Shown: positions 51,998-62,812, counted from the first letter of the stretch. The stretch: DNA of 64,000 nt from Novosphingobium indicum (GCF_014645195.1 NZ_BMLK01000001.1:1-64000), one strand, 5' to 3'. Notes: generated by a model from the letters alone, not told the origin. Made by a program: numbers and translations.

Positions 51998-53149
51998 TCA
52001 GACCGGGCGGTGATCTTCCTCGTCGTTCGCCGCCACGCCCGAGGTCACCATTTCGACCATGCCGGCGCTCGGCGTCAGTTCTACCGGCGCAACGGGCAAG
52101 GTACGGCGGCGTACCAGTGCTTCAGGCGTGGTCCGGCGGATCCAGTCGAGCATCTTTTCGCGCATGGCGCAGCGCAGGTCCCACAAGTCGCCGGAATTGG
52201 CAGCGGTCATGAGCAGCCGCACTTCCAGTGTCTCGTTGTTCATGCCGGTGATCGTGACGTTCTGCGCGCGATGATCCCAGCGCGGATCGGTCGTCACCTG
52301 CCGCTCGAATTCGGTCCGTAGCGGGCCGATGTCGGTGGCGTGGTCGAGATAGAGGAACACTGTGCCGGTCAGCTCGGAACTGGTCTTGGTCCAGTTCTGG
52401 AAGGTGTTTTCGAGAAACTTGTTCGAGGGTACGACGAGGCGTCGCTCGTCCCAGATCTTGACGATCACGTAGGTCGTCCGGATATCCTCGATCCGGCCCC
52501 ATTCCCCTTCGACGATTACCACGTCGTCGATCGAGATCGGCTCGGTCAGCGCCATCTGAAAGCCGCTGATCAGGGCCTTGAGCGCTGGCTGCGCAGCGGC
52601 GCCGACGGCCAATGCGGCGAGACCCGCGGAGGCCATCAGGGTAATGCCGATCTGGCGCACACCGGGAATGGCGAAGAGCATCAGCGCCACGGTCACGAAG
52701 ACGATCAAGAAGGTGCCGATGCGACTGAGAATGGCGAGCCGCGTGCGCCGCCGCCGGGCATTGCGGTTGTCGATCACCGAAATGTCCGTGCGCAGCATCA
52801 TCGCATCGACGAAGCTGTGCATCAGGGCCAGCACGATCCAGCCGAGCAGGGCCGGCATCACGAAGCCCGAGATCTTGCCCCATGCGACGTCCAGCGCCGG
52901 GGTCTCGCGCGCGGCATAGGCTATGCCCAGCGCGACAAAGGAATAGCGCGCGGGGCGGGCCAGCCGCTTCACCAGAATGTCGTCAGCCTCGCTCTCGCTG
53001 GAATGCGCCACCTTGCGCAGCACGCGAAAGAGGATGCGGTGTGCAATCAGGGCAATGGCGATCCCGACCATTGCGGCAACACCGGCAATAATGAGCTGTT
53101 CGGTCCAGGCGGGAATTGCCCCGGTAAACTGTTCTATCCAATCGGCCAT
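51998..53149 (-). CDS. Mechanosensitive ion channel family protein (MscS), paralog 1
   Basis: A 383-residue MscS-like membrane protein. Hydrophobic segments lie near residues 17-45, 68-85, 93-115 and 140-160. The Ala/Gly-rich pore helix is ASAGLAALAVGAAAQPALKALISGFQMAL, and the cytoplasmic beta domain (IDDVVIVEGEWGRIEDIRTTY) and alpha-beta domain follow. It should act as a tension-gated or small-conductance channel in the inner membrane. It is convergent with the diguanylate cyclase (19-base gap) and sits just after a close paralog on the same strand. Confidence 0.9.
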   Translation of the reverse strand: MADWIEQFTGAIPAWTEQLIIAGVAAMVGIAIALIAHRILFRVLRKVAHSSESEADDILVKRLARPARYSFVALGIAYAARETPALDVAWGKISGFVMPALLGWIVLALMHSFVDAMMLRTDISVIDNRNARRRRTRLAILSRIGTFLIVFVTVALMLFAIPGVRQIGITLMASAGLAALAVGAAAQPALKALISGFQMALTEPISIDDVVIVEGEWGRIEDIRTTYVIVKIWDERRLVVPSNKFLENTFQNWTKTSSELTGTVFLYLDHATDIGPLRTEFERQVTTDPRWDHRAQNVTITGMNNETLEVRLLMTAANSGDLWDLRCAMREKMLDWIRRTTPEALVRRRTLPVAPVELTPSAGMVEMVTSGVAANDEEDHRPV

Positions 53150-53212
53150 GGCGCCTATCGTATGGTCGCGCCGCCGATATTCAACCGTAACCGCCCGCGA
53201 GACACACAGGAG

Positions 53213-54379
53213 TCAACCGTTGGCAGCGGCCTGCTGGCCGCCCTCGCCCGCAGATCCGCCATCCATCTGCGCCATGACATCGCCGGAAATCGGGCCGATC
53301 CGGTTGATGTCCACCGGGCCCATCGGCAGCATGCGGCTGCGCACGATGGCTTCGGGCATGTTTTCCGCGACCCACTGGATCAGGGCCTCGCGAATGTCGC
53401 AGCGCAAGTCGAACAGCGTCGGGGAATCGCGCGCGGTCATCAGGAACCGCACTTCGATGGCATCGCGGGTCAGTTCGGTGACCTGCATGTGCTTTACGCG
53501 CTTGTCCCACCGCTCGTTGCTTTCGACCAGTTCGTAGAACTTCTGGCGGATCGGCTCGAGCCTGGTGTGCGGATCGACATAGAACATCACCGTGCCCAGC
53601 AGCTGCGACGTCGTCTTGGTCCAGTTCTGGAAAATCTCGTCGAGGAACTTGCTGGTCGGCACCACCAGCCGCCGCTCGTCCCAGACTTTCACCACCACGT
53701 AAGTCGTGCGGATTTCCTCGATCCAGCCCCATTCGCCGCCGACGATCACGGCATCGCCGATCACCACCGGCTCGGTCAGCGCCATCTGGAAACCCGCGAT
53801 CAGCGACTTGAGCGCCGGCTGCGCGGCCGCACCTACTGCCAGACCGGCGAGACCGGCGGAGGCCACCAGCGTAACGCCGATATCGCGCACGCCGGGGATC
53901 GAGAGCATCATCAGGCCGACGGTGATGAAGACGATAAGAAACGTCGCGATGCGCCCGAAAATCGACAGGCGCGTTCGGCGACGGCGGTTGCGGCGATTGT
54001 CGGCCATCGAGATGTCGTTGCGCAGGATCATCGCTTCGACGAAGGCATTGAGGATCGCGACCGCCATCCAGCCGATCAGCGCGGGCATGACGATGCTGCC
54101 GATACGCGACCAGATCGCATCGAGCGCCGGCGTCTCGCGTGCAGCAAGGACCACGCCGAGCGCAATCAGCGACCAGCGCGTCGGTCGCACCAGCCGCTTG
54201 ACGACGAGATTGTCAGCTTCGCTCTGGCTCGCCTTGGCGAACCGCCGCAACGCGCGAAACAGAATGTAGTGCACGACGAGCGCGAGAAGCACTGCAATCG
54301 CGGCGATGACGACCGCGACGATCGTCTGTTCCAGCCAGTTGGGCAACTCGCCGGTCAACTGTCTCAAGAGGTCCAGCAT
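53213..54379 (-). CDS. Mechanosensitive ion channel family protein (MscS), paralog 2
   Basis: A 388-residue protein that aligns end to end with the gene at 51998-53149 and shares most motifs. Its pore helix is ASAGLAGLAVGAAAQPALKSLIAGFQMAL, and its beta domain is IGDAVIVGGEWGWIEEIRTTY. The ATG at 54379 was chosen because the N-termini then align (MLDLLRQLTGELPNW against MADWIEQFTGAIPAW). Earlier starts lack similarity. The C-terminal tail is Gln/Gly/Ala-rich. The pair is a tandem duplication, 63 bases apart and probably co-transcribed. Confidence 0.88.
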   Translation of the reverse strand: MLDLLRQLTGELPNWLEQTIVAVVIAAIAVLLALVVHYILFRALRRFAKASQSEADNLVVKRLVRPTRWSLIALGVVLAARETPALDAIWSRIGSIVMPALIGWMAVAILNAFVEAMILRNDISMADNRRNRRRRTRLSIFGRIATFLIVFITVGLMMLSIPGVRDIGVTLVASAGLAGLAVGAAAQPALKSLIAGFQMALTEPVVIGDAVIVGGEWGWIEEIRTTYVVVKVWDERRLVVPTSKFLDEIFQNWTKTTSQLLGTVMFYVDPHTRLEPIRQKFYELVESNERWDKRVKHMQVTELTRDAIEVRFLMTARDSPTLFDLRCDIREALIQWVAENMPEAIVRSRMLPMGPVDINRIGPISGDVMAQMDGGSAGEGGQQAAANG

Positions 54380-54432
54380 GAATGAGGAACTATGCTGCAT
54401 TGCAACAAGTTCCGCCAGAGCCAATTTTTACG

Positions 54433-57273
54433 CTAGTGCGCGGCGCCCCAGCTTGGGCCGGAACCGACCTCGACACCCAGCGGCACGTCGAGCGCTACCG
54501 CGGGCTGCGCGGCTTCGGCCATCACCCGCTCGATCACCGGCGAGGCGGCGGCGACATCGCCCTCGGGCAGCTCGAACACCAGTTCGTCGTGCACCTGCAG
54601 CAGCATCTTCACATCGCGCAGCCCGGCATCGGCAAGCGCGGGCCCCATTCGGGCCATGGCGCGTTTGATGATGTCGGCGCTGGTACCCTGGATCGGCGCA
54701 TTGATCGCGGCACGCTCGCTGCCCTGCCGCTCCGCCCCGTTCTTGGAATTTATGCGCGGGAACCACGTCTTGCGGCCGAAAAGCGTTTCCGAATAGCCAC
54801 GTTCGCGCACCTGCTCGAGCGTGTGGACGATATACTTCTGGATGCCCGGAAAGCGCTCGAAATAGCGGTCGATCATCGCCTGCGCCTCATCCGCCTCCAC
54901 ACCGAGACGCCCGGCGAGGCCCCAGCGCGAAATGCCATAGAGGATGGCGAAGTTGATCGTCTTGGCGCGCCCGCGCGTGTCGCGGTCGACAGTGCCGAAC
55001 ATCTCGTTCGCGGTGCGCGCGTGGATATCCTCGCCATTGGCGAAGGCTTCTTTCAGGCTCGGCACGTCGGCCATATGCGCGGCGAGGCGCAGCTCGATCT
55101 GCGAGTAGTCCGCGGAAAGCAGTACATTGCCCGGCTCGGCAACGAAGCATTCGCGAATCTCGCGGCCGATCTCGGTGCGGATCGGGATGTTCTGCAGGTT
55201 GGGCTCGGTCGACGAGAGGCGCCCGGTCTGTGCGCCGACGAGCGAATAGCTGGTGTGAACGCGCTGGGTCTGCGGGTTGATCGCGGCCTGCAGCGCTTCG
55301 GTATAAGTCGAGCGCAGCTTGGAAAGCTGACGCCATTCGAGAACCTTGGTCGCAACTTCCGCGCCTTCGCCGGCGAGCCGCTCGAGCACCGACTGGTCGG
55401 TCGAGTACTGGCCCGACTTGCCCTTCTTGCCCCCCTTGTAGCCCAGCTTGTCGAACAGGATCTCGCCAAGCTGCTTGGGGCTGCCGACCGTGAATTCCTG
55501 CCCCGCCACCTCGTGGATCTGGGTTTCGAGCACGCCGATCTCTTCAGCGAATCGGCTCGACAGGTGGGCCAGCCGGTCGCGGTCGACCTTGATGCCGTGG
55601 CGTTCCATCGCCGCCACGACAGGAATCAGCGGGCGATCCACGCGCTCGTAGATGCGCGTGCCGCCCTCGTCGCTGAGGCGCGGCTTGAGTACGGTGTGGA
55701 GGCGCCAGGTAATGTCGGCATCCTCGGCGGCGTAGTGCGTCGCCTTGGCGAGCGGGACTTCACCGAAGGGGATGGCCTTCTTGCCGGTGCCGCACACGTC
55801 CTTGAAAGCCATCGGCTTGTGTCCGAAGTGGCGCTCGGAAAGCTCGTCCATGCCATGACCGCCGCCGATGCCGTCGATCTGGCGGCCGGCGTCGAGATCG
55901 AAGCTGACAACCATGGTGTCGTCGATCGGCGCCACGTGGATGCCGTGGCGGGCGAAGACGTTGAGGTCGTACTTGATGTTCTGCCCGACCTTGAGAACCG
56001 CATCGCTTTCGAGCAGCGGCTTGAGCAGCGCGATCGCCGTGTCGAGCGGAACCTGATCGGGCTTTTCCGCGAACATGTCCGATCCGCCGTGGCTGAGCGG
56101 GATGTAACAGGCATCGTTCGGTCCCAGCGCCAGACTGACACCGCACAGGTCCGCCTGCATCGCATCGAGCATCGAGGTTTCGGTATCGACCGCCACCATG
56201 TGCGCGGCATGGGCGCGTTCGACCCAGCGCTCGAGCGCCTCGACCGTTTGCACGCATTCATAGGCGGCATAGTCCACCGCCGGCATCTCCGGCAGCGGCT
56301 GGCGCGATGCGCCTTCGCTGGCCCCGGCACCGGCGGTGACCGGCTTGGCGGGGTTGAGGTCGGTCTTGCGCGCCGGGCTGCCGGTTCCGCCCTCCAGCCG
56401 CTTGAGCAGGCTGGTAAACCCGTGCTTGCCGAGAAAGGCCGCGAGCGGTTCGGGCGGAATCGCGTCGAGCTTGAAATCGTCGAGCGACAGCGGAAGCGTG
56501 CAGTCTTCCTTGAGCGTGACCAGTACTTTCGAAAGCCGGGCCTGTTCGGCCTGCTCGATCAGCCGCTCCTGCAGCTTCGACTTCTTCATCGCCGGAGCCG
56601 CCGCCAGCGCGCTTTCGAGGTCGCCGTGCTCCTGGATCAGCTTGGTCGCGGTCTTGGGACCGACGCCGTAGACGCCAGGCACGTTGTCGACCGAGTCGCC
56701 CATGAGCGCCAGCACATCGCCCACTTTCTCGGGCGGCACGCCGAACTTCTCGATCACTTCGGGAATGTCGATCCGCTGGTTCTTCATCGTATCGAGCATG
56801 TCGACCTTGCCGCCACCGGTCTCGCAGGTGCCGACGAGCTGCATGAGGTCCTTGTCCGAGGATACGATGGTCACGTCCCAGCCCTGCCGGGCTGCCTCGC
56901 GGGCATAAGAGGCGATCAGGTCGTCCGCCTCGAAGCCCTGCTCCTCGATGCACGGCAGCGAGAAGGCGCGGGTGGCGTCGCGGATGAGCGGGAACTGGGG
57001 AACGAGGTCTTCGGGCGGCGGTGGACGGTTCGCCTTGTAGTCTTCGTAGATGTCGTTGCGAAACGATTCGCTGCCGGCATCGAGGATCACCGCGAGATGG
57101 GTCGGGCCATCGGCCTTGTTGAGATCCTCGGCCAGTTTCCACAGCATCGTCGTGTAGCCATAGACGGCGCCCACGGGCGTGCCTTCCGGGTCTGTCAGCG
57201 GCGGCAGGCGGTGATAGGCGCGGAAAATGTAGGCCGAACCGTCGACGAGGTAGAGATGCTGCTTGGGCTCCAT
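54433..57273 (-). CDS. polA: DNA polymerase I
   Basis: A 946-residue three-domain enzyme. The 5'-3' exonuclease (residues 1-290) has GFEADDLIAS and GDSVDNVPGVYGVGPKTA. The 3'-5' exonuclease (about 335-525) keeps its acidic residues (VAVDTETSMLD, GQNIKYDLNVF, YAAEDADITW), so proofreading should be active. The polymerase (530-946) has motif A DYSQIELR, the O-helix RGRAKTINFAILYG and motif C VHDELVFE. It functions in Okazaki fragment processing and repair. A long antisense open frame across it is a G+C artefact. Confidence 0.97.
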   Translation of the reverse strand: MEPKQHLYLVDGSAYIFRAYHRLPPLTDPEGTPVGAVYGYTTMLWKLAEDLNKADGPTHLAVILDAGSESFRNDIYEDYKANRPPPPEDLVPQFPLIRDATRAFSLPCIEEQGFEADDLIASYAREAARQGWDVTIVSSDKDLMQLVGTCETGGGKVDMLDTMKNQRIDIPEVIEKFGVPPEKVGDVLALMGDSVDNVPGVYGVGPKTATKLIQEHGDLESALAAAPAMKKSKLQERLIEQAEQARLSKVLVTLKEDCTLPLSLDDFKLDAIPPEPLAAFLGKHGFTSLLKRLEGGTGSPARKTDLNPAKPVTAGAGASEGASRQPLPEMPAVDYAAYECVQTVEALERWVERAHAAHMVAVDTETSMLDAMQADLCGVSLALGPNDACYIPLSHGGSDMFAEKPDQVPLDTAIALLKPLLESDAVLKVGQNIKYDLNVFARHGIHVAPIDDTMVVSFDLDAGRQIDGIGGGHGMDELSERHFGHKPMAFKDVCGTGKKAIPFGEVPLAKATHYAAEDADITWRLHTVLKPRLSDEGGTRIYERVDRPLIPVVAAMERHGIKVDRDRLAHLSSRFAEEIGVLETQIHEVAGQEFTVGSPKQLGEILFDKLGYKGGKKGKSGQYSTDQSVLERLAGEGAEVATKVLEWRQLSKLRSTYTEALQAAINPQTQRVHTSYSLVGAQTGRLSSTEPNLQNIPIRTEIGREIRECFVAEPGNVLLSADYSQIELRLAAHMADVPSLKEAFANGEDIHARTANEMFGTVDRDTRGRAKTINFAILYGISRWGLAGRLGVEADEAQAMIDRYFERFPGIQKYIVHTLEQVRERGYSETLFGRKTWFPRINSKNGAERQGSERAAINAPIQGTSADIIKRAMARMGPALADAGLRDVKMLLQVHDELVFELPEGDVAAASPVIERVMAEAAQPAVALDVPLGVEVGSGPSWGAAH

Positions 57274-57483
57274 GACAATGCCCTAGCAGCGGCAGCGCGG
57301 GCCGTCAGCAGGGCACGAGAGTTTTTGGACTTTCGGGAACCCGCACCAATTTTCTGCGTTAGCGCCCCTATGCTTGAAACCCCGCGTCCACCCTATTAGT
57401 CGTCGGGCTCAGCCGGACAGGGCTGAGAAAACGACGCGGCGTTTCGCCGAAAGATCACACTCGCAACGAGGGAAAACTGAAAG

Positions 57484-57807
57484 ATGCGCAAGATCCTTAT
57501 CGCTACCGCCGCCATTGGCGCCATTTCGCTGGCCGCCTGCTCGGAAAAGACCGAGGACACCACCGAGGCCGCGGCTTCCTCGGCCGCTGACGACATGGGC
57601 GCCTACGCCACCCAGGCGGGTGACGCGATGGACAACGCAGGCGACGCGATGGCCGGTGCCGCCAACGACGCTGCTGACGCAGCCGGCGACGCCGCTGACA
57701 GCGCAGCCGATGCCGCTGGCGATGCCGCCACTGCCGCCGAGAAGGCCGCCAACGACGCCGCCAACGAAATGGCCGATCACACCGACGGTAATCCGGGCAC
57801 CAACTGA
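57484..57807 (+). CDS. Small Ala/Asp-rich lipoprotein
   Basis: A 107-residue predicted lipoprotein. The lipobox LAAC ends at Cys19 after a short hydrophobic signal. The mature part is almost only Ala, Asp, Gly, Glu and Asn. It has a repeating AADAAGDAADSAADAA pattern (residues 55-95) that should form an amphipathic helix or coiled coil, as in small envelope-tethering lipoproteins. GAGGGAAAAC precedes the ATG. It is a single gene with two hairpins downstream. No enzymatic motif is seen, and the function is unknown. Confidence 0.75.
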   Translation: MRKILIATAAIGAISLAACSEKTEDTTEAAASSAADDMGAYATQAGDAMDNAGDAMAGAANDAADAAGDAADSAADAAGDAATAAEKAANDAANEMADHTDGNPGTN

Positions 57808-57817
57808 GGAAGATAGC

Positions 57818-57840
57818 GCCGGGGCCCTGACGGCCCCGGC
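57818..57840 (+). terminator. First hairpin after the small lipoprotein gene
   Basis: GCCGGGGCC and GGCCCCGGC form a perfect 9-bp stem with a CTGAC loop, 10 bases after the stop. It is followed by C-rich rather than T-rich sequence, so it is weak alone. Confidence 0.5.
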
Positions 57841-57870
57841 CCTTCCCGCCCTCTCATCGAGGGCAAAAAG

Positions 57871-57904
57871 AAAAGCGCCCCGAACCGACGTTCGGGGCGC
57901 TTTT
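57871..57904. terminator. Bidirectional intrinsic terminator
   Basis: AAAAGCGCCCCGAA and TTCGGGGCGCTTTT form a perfect 14-bp stem with a CCGACG loop. T residues end one arm and A residues begin the other. It lies between the rightward lipoprotein gene and the leftward beta-lactamase-like gene and can serve both. Confidence 0.85.
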
Positions 57905-57945
57905 CTTATGATCTGCCCGACGCTGCCGGAACAGGTCGCGTCAGA

Positions 57946-59007
57946 TCAACGCGCCGCGGTGTGGTGATACGTCGGCCCTTCGGCCAGATAGCCGTGGTAG
58001 ATGGTGCGGGCGATGCTGGCGATCCGCGCTTCGCGGGCGGGGCGGCTGCCCTGCCCGGTTACGTAGATGGCAACGGCAAAGACACGCCCATCGGGGGTCT
58101 CCACAATGCCGATGTCGCTCGACGTGTTGTGCAGCGAACCGGTCTTGTGCAGAAGCTGCACATCTTCGGGAAGCCCGGCGCGAATGCGGCGCTTGCCGGT
58201 AACGCAGCGGCTCATGGTATCGAGCAGGATCTTGCGGCTCGACGGCGTCAGCCACTTGCCCTGGTAGAGACCGCTCAGCAGCTTGACCATGGCCAGCGGC
58301 GTGGCGCTGTCGCGCTTGTCTATCACTTCGGCCGGATCGAGCGCGCCGTCATCGCGCACCAGCGTAGCGATGTCGCGATCGATATGCCAGCCTTCGATAC
58401 CGGCGCGGCGCACCCAGTCGTTCACGGCGCCGGGACCGCCAACGACCTTGAGCAAGGCGTCTGTGGCATAGTTATTCGAGCGGGTAAGCATCAGCTCCAT
58501 CAGGCGGCCCGCCGTCATGTAGGCGCCGGGGCGCACCGGAGCGACAGGCGTCGAGAACGGCGCCGAGCTGACCGGAATCAGCAACGGAAATTCGCTGGTC
58601 AGGCTCCACTTGCCCTGATCCACGCCTTCGAGAAAGGTTGCGGCAATGGCCACCTTGCTGGTGCTTGCCATGGGAAAGCGCTGATCACCCAGCACATCGA
58701 TTTCCCGACCCGTGGCCAGATCGACTGCGGCGACACCGATGCGGCCCTGCGATGCCTCCGCGACGCTGGCAAGCCGCTGCCCCATCGGCGTGGAATAAGT
58801 GCGCGGCCCGCGCATCTCGGTACCGAACAGCGAGTCGAAGGTGCTCTGGACCTCGACAACCTGCTGCGTCGGCTGTGCTACGGGTGTGACTTGTTCGGCC
58901 TGGGCCTGGACGGGCGTCAGTGACGCAGCAGCCGTCATGGCCATCAGTCCGATGAAGCGCCTGGTGCCCGCACGGCACCGCGTAAAGAGGTTACCTGCCC
59001 CGGTCAT
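57946..59007 (-). CDS. Class A beta-lactamase-like serine hydrolase
   Basis: A 353-residue exported protein of the class A beta-lactamase/PBP fold. The active-site motif S-T-S-K starts at Ser115, SNN (in place of SDN) is at 177-179, and KTG is at 288-290. The usual omega-loop ExxxN with the deacylating Glu is not evident in the stretch at residues 205-237. The N-terminus has TRRFIGLMAMTAAAS, a twin-arginine-like signal. It may be a lactamase with altered deacylation or a penicillin-interacting protein without much hydrolysis. Extra residues (38-75) precede the catalytic domain. Confidence 0.78.
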   Translation of the reverse strand: MTGAGNLFTRCRAGTRRFIGLMAMTAAASLTPVQAQAEQVTPVAQPTQQVVEVQSTFDSLFGTEMRGPRTYSTPMGQRLASVAEASQGRIGVAAVDLATGREIDVLGDQRFPMASTSKVAIAATFLEGVDQGKWSLTSEFPLLIPVSSAPFSTPVAPVRPGAYMTAGRLMELMLTRSNNYATDALLKVVGGPGAVNDWVRRAGIEGWHIDRDIATLVRDDGALDPAEVIDKRDSATPLAMVKLLSGLYQGKWLTPSSRKILLDTMSRCVTGKRRIRAGLPEDVQLLHKTGSLHNTSSDIGIVETPDGRVFAVAIYVTGQGSRPAREARIASIARTIYHGYLAEGPTYHHTAAR

Positions 59008-59214
59008 GCAGTTCCATTTATAGATTCGTCCCTATTCCCGCGAGGTTAACGCGGCAGTCGTAAAACGCCAGTGGTGCGCGACGAATTGCAGGCGGCTTGC
59101 GGTAATTGCCGGGAACCGAACAATCCTGTCGCTTCGGGGACCGATTCTTAAAGTCCACTACTACACGATATAAGCCGAATCGCCGCGAATCGGCTCGCTG
59201 CCGCCGCCACGCAA

Positions 59215-59242
59215 AAGGGCCGGGGATCGCTCCCCGGCCCTT
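59215..59242 (-). terminator. groESL terminator
   Basis: AAGGGCCGGGGA and TCCCCGGCCCTT form a perfect 12-bp stem with a 4-base loop. It lies 32 bases past the groEL stop, and on the minus strand TT and then GCG follow. The 207 bases between it and the beta-lactamase-like start hold nothing else that I recognise. Confidence 0.75.
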
Positions 59243-59274
59243 CGCATGTTCGTCGGATAGACGGTGCGGTCGGC

Positions 59275-60948
<1,674 letters not shown>

Positions 60949-60975
60949 TCAGATGGATGGATGCGGAAAGCACGC

Positions 60976-61260
60976 TCAGGCGATAACGCCGAGGATGTCC
61001 GATTCCTTCATGATCAGCAGGTCTTCGCCGTCGACCTTTACTTCGGTGCCGGACCACTTGCCGAACAGCACGCGGTCACCCACCTTGACGTCGAGTGCCT
61101 GAACCTTGCCGTCGACGACGGCACCGTTACCGGCAGCGACGATCTCGCCCTCGGCGGGCTTTTCCTTGGCGCTGTCGGGGATGATGATGCCGCCGGCCGT
61201 CTTTTCTTCGGCCTCAACGCGGCGCACGAGTACACGGTCGTGCAGCGGACGGAATGCCAT
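60976..61260 (-). CDS. groS: 10 kDa chaperonin GroES
   Basis: A 94-residue co-chaperonin. [33 protein letters not shown] with the mobile loop, and the [29 protein letters not shown] end, are standard. It caps GroEL. GGGAGAATCCC precedes the ATG. It is the first gene of the heat-shock operon. Confidence 0.98.
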   Translation of the reverse strand: MAFRPLHDRVLVRRVEAEEKTAGGIIIPDSAKEKPAEGEIVAAGNGAVVDGKVQALDVKVGDRVLFGKWSGTEVKVDGEDLLIMKESDILGVIA

Positions 61261-61298
61261 GGGATTCTCCCTAATATCCTACGAACACAAAAACTGGA

Positions 61299-61325
61299 TT
61301 GGCACTCTTAGGTCGCGAGTGCCAA
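61299..61325 (-). promoter_or_regulatory. CIRCE element (HrcA operator)
   Basis: TTGGCACTC (61299-61307), nine spacer bases and GAGTGCCAA (61317-61325) form a perfect 9-9-9 CIRCE element differing from the consensus TTAGCACTC only at one symmetric base per arm. It sits 39 bases upstream of the groES start. HrcA repression of groESL is well established for this element. Confidence 0.95.
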
Positions 61326-61333
61326 CGGCCGCG

Positions 61334-61363
61334 GATATGGTCCCGCCCCCGATGGCCGTCAAG
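61334..61363 (-). promoter_or_regulatory. Heat-shock-type promoter of groESL
   Basis: On the minus strand CTTGACG (61363-61357) is followed after 17 bases by CATATC (61339-61334). The CTTG -35 and the C-TAT-type -10 fit alphaproteobacterial RpoH-dependent promoters and also pass as sigma70. Transcription would start near 61327, right at the edge of the CIRCE element, so HrcA would block initiation. Confidence 0.6.
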
Positions 61364-61381
61364 CACCGCGCCTATAAAAAT

Positions 61382-62812
61382 TTAGCTGAGGTTCAGGTCC
61401 GCGACGAGGCGGTCCCGATGCGGGACAGTCAGGGTCACGCTCGGCTGGTAGAACCGTTCGCGGCGATGCCAGCGGGCCACCAGCAGCGCGGCCGCGACGG
61501 TGAGGCCCACGGCGAGTCCGATCCACACGCCGACACCGCCTGCAGGGGTATAGAGCCCCAGCACGACCGAGGTACCGAAGCCCGCCAGCCAGTAGCCGAA
61601 CAGCGCGATCATCATCGGCACCCGCGTGTCCTGAATGCCGCGCAGCACCCCTGCGGCGACCGCCTGCAAGCCGTCGGAAAGCTGGAAGATCGCGCAGACG
61701 AACAGGTAGCTCAGCGCATAGCCGACCATGGCGGCATTGGCCGGTGCCGAGACGTCTATATAGGCGGACAGGATCAGCCGCGGCGCCACCAGCAGGGCCA
61801 CCGCCGAGACGCTCATGAACATCATGCCGATCAGTATCGCCGCCCAGCCCGCATGCCCCACGCCCTCGCGATTGCCGCTGCCGTAGTGATAGCCCACGCG
61901 GATCGTCGCCGCCTGGCCGATTCCGAAAGGCACCTGAAAGGCGAAAGCACCGATCTGCAGCGCGATGGTATGCGCAGCCAGCTGCGCCTCGCCCACCCGG
62001 CCCATGACGAACGCCGCGCCGGAAAACAGCCCGCCCTCGGCAATCAGCGTTCCGGAAATCGGCAGGCCGAGCATGAGCATCTGGTTCATGCGCTGCCATT
62101 CGGTGCGCCACCAGCGGCCGAAAATGTGGAACCGGCGCAAGTTTCGGTCCCAGGCAATCGCCGCGACATAGGCGACGACCGTGCTCGATGCGGTGATGAT
62201 GCTCGCCAGCGCAGCGCCGGTCAGGCCCAGCGCAGGCATACCGAAATGACCGAAAACGAGCGCATAGTCGCCGACGATGTTGACGAGGATCGAGGCCGCC
62301 GTGATCGCGGTTGCAAAGACCGGACGGCCAAGCGCCGACACGAAAGTCCGCAGCACGTTCGCCACGGCCATCGGCACCATCGCGACCGACAGCAGGGCCA
62401 GGAACGACCCGCCTTGCCGCGCCAGCTGCGGTTCCTGCCCGGTCGCGAGCATGAACTCGGTCGAGAACTGGCACAGGACGACGCCGGCGACCCCGAGCCC
62501 GACCGCCAGCCACAGCGCCATGCGCGTCGTCCGGCGCACTTCGCGCACCGAATTGCTGCGCCGGCCCAGCTCGGCCGCGATCAGCGGCGCGCAGGCGCTC
62601 GTGACGCCATTGAGGCCCATCATCAGCACGGCAATGATCGCCACGGCCAGGCTGGACGCGGCCAGCGCCTGCTGCCCGAGCCGCGCCACGAACATCACAT
62701 CGGTCGCGAACACCGCCATCTGCAGCAGGTTGGCAAGCGCCAGCGGCCCCGCGAGACGCAGGGTGGCGGCCAGTTCCAGCCGGAAGGGAGAAGATTCGGA
62801 CGCGGGCGTCAT
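61382..62812 (-). CDS. MATE family efflux transporter
   Basis: A 476-residue polytopic membrane protein with about twelve hydrophobic segments and the pseudo-twofold layout of MATE exporters. Diagnostic stretches include NLLQMAVFATDVMFVARLGQQALAASSLA in TM1-2, GLPISGTLIAEGG at the start of the second half, and QAVAAGVLRGIQDTRVPMM. It resembles the NorM/DinF branch and would expel cationic compounds using an ion gradient. It lies just upstream of the groESL promoter on the same strand. The 179 bases to the divergent cytochrome gene are A+T-richer and presumably hold both promoters. Confidence 0.9.
   Translation of the reverse strand: MTPASESSPFRLELAATLRLAGPLALANLLQMAVFATDVMFVARLGQQALAASSLAVAIIAVLMMGLNGVTSACAPLIAAELGRRSNSVREVRRTTRMALWLAVGLGVAGVVLCQFSTEFMLATGQEPQLARQGGSFLALLSVAMVPMAVANVLRTFVSALGRPVFATAITAASILVNIVGDYALVFGHFGMPALGLTGAALASIITASSTVVAYVAAIAWDRNLRRFHIFGRWWRTEWQRMNQMLMLGLPISGTLIAEGGLFSGAAFVMGRVGEAQLAAHTIALQIGAFAFQVPFGIGQAATIRVGYHYGSGNREGVGHAGWAAILIGMMFMSVSAVALLVAPRLILSAYIDVSAPANAAMVGYALSYLFVCAIFQLSDGLQAVAAGVLRGIQDTRVPMMIALFGYWLAGFGTSVVLGLYTPAGGVGVWIGLAVGLTVAAALLVARWHRRERFYQPSVTLTVPHRDRLVADLNLS

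Noticed and set aside
54382..57399. A 1005-residue open frame antisense to polA
   Set aside because: polA is certain on the other strand with all motifs. The antisense translation has no recognisable family and shadow-type composition.
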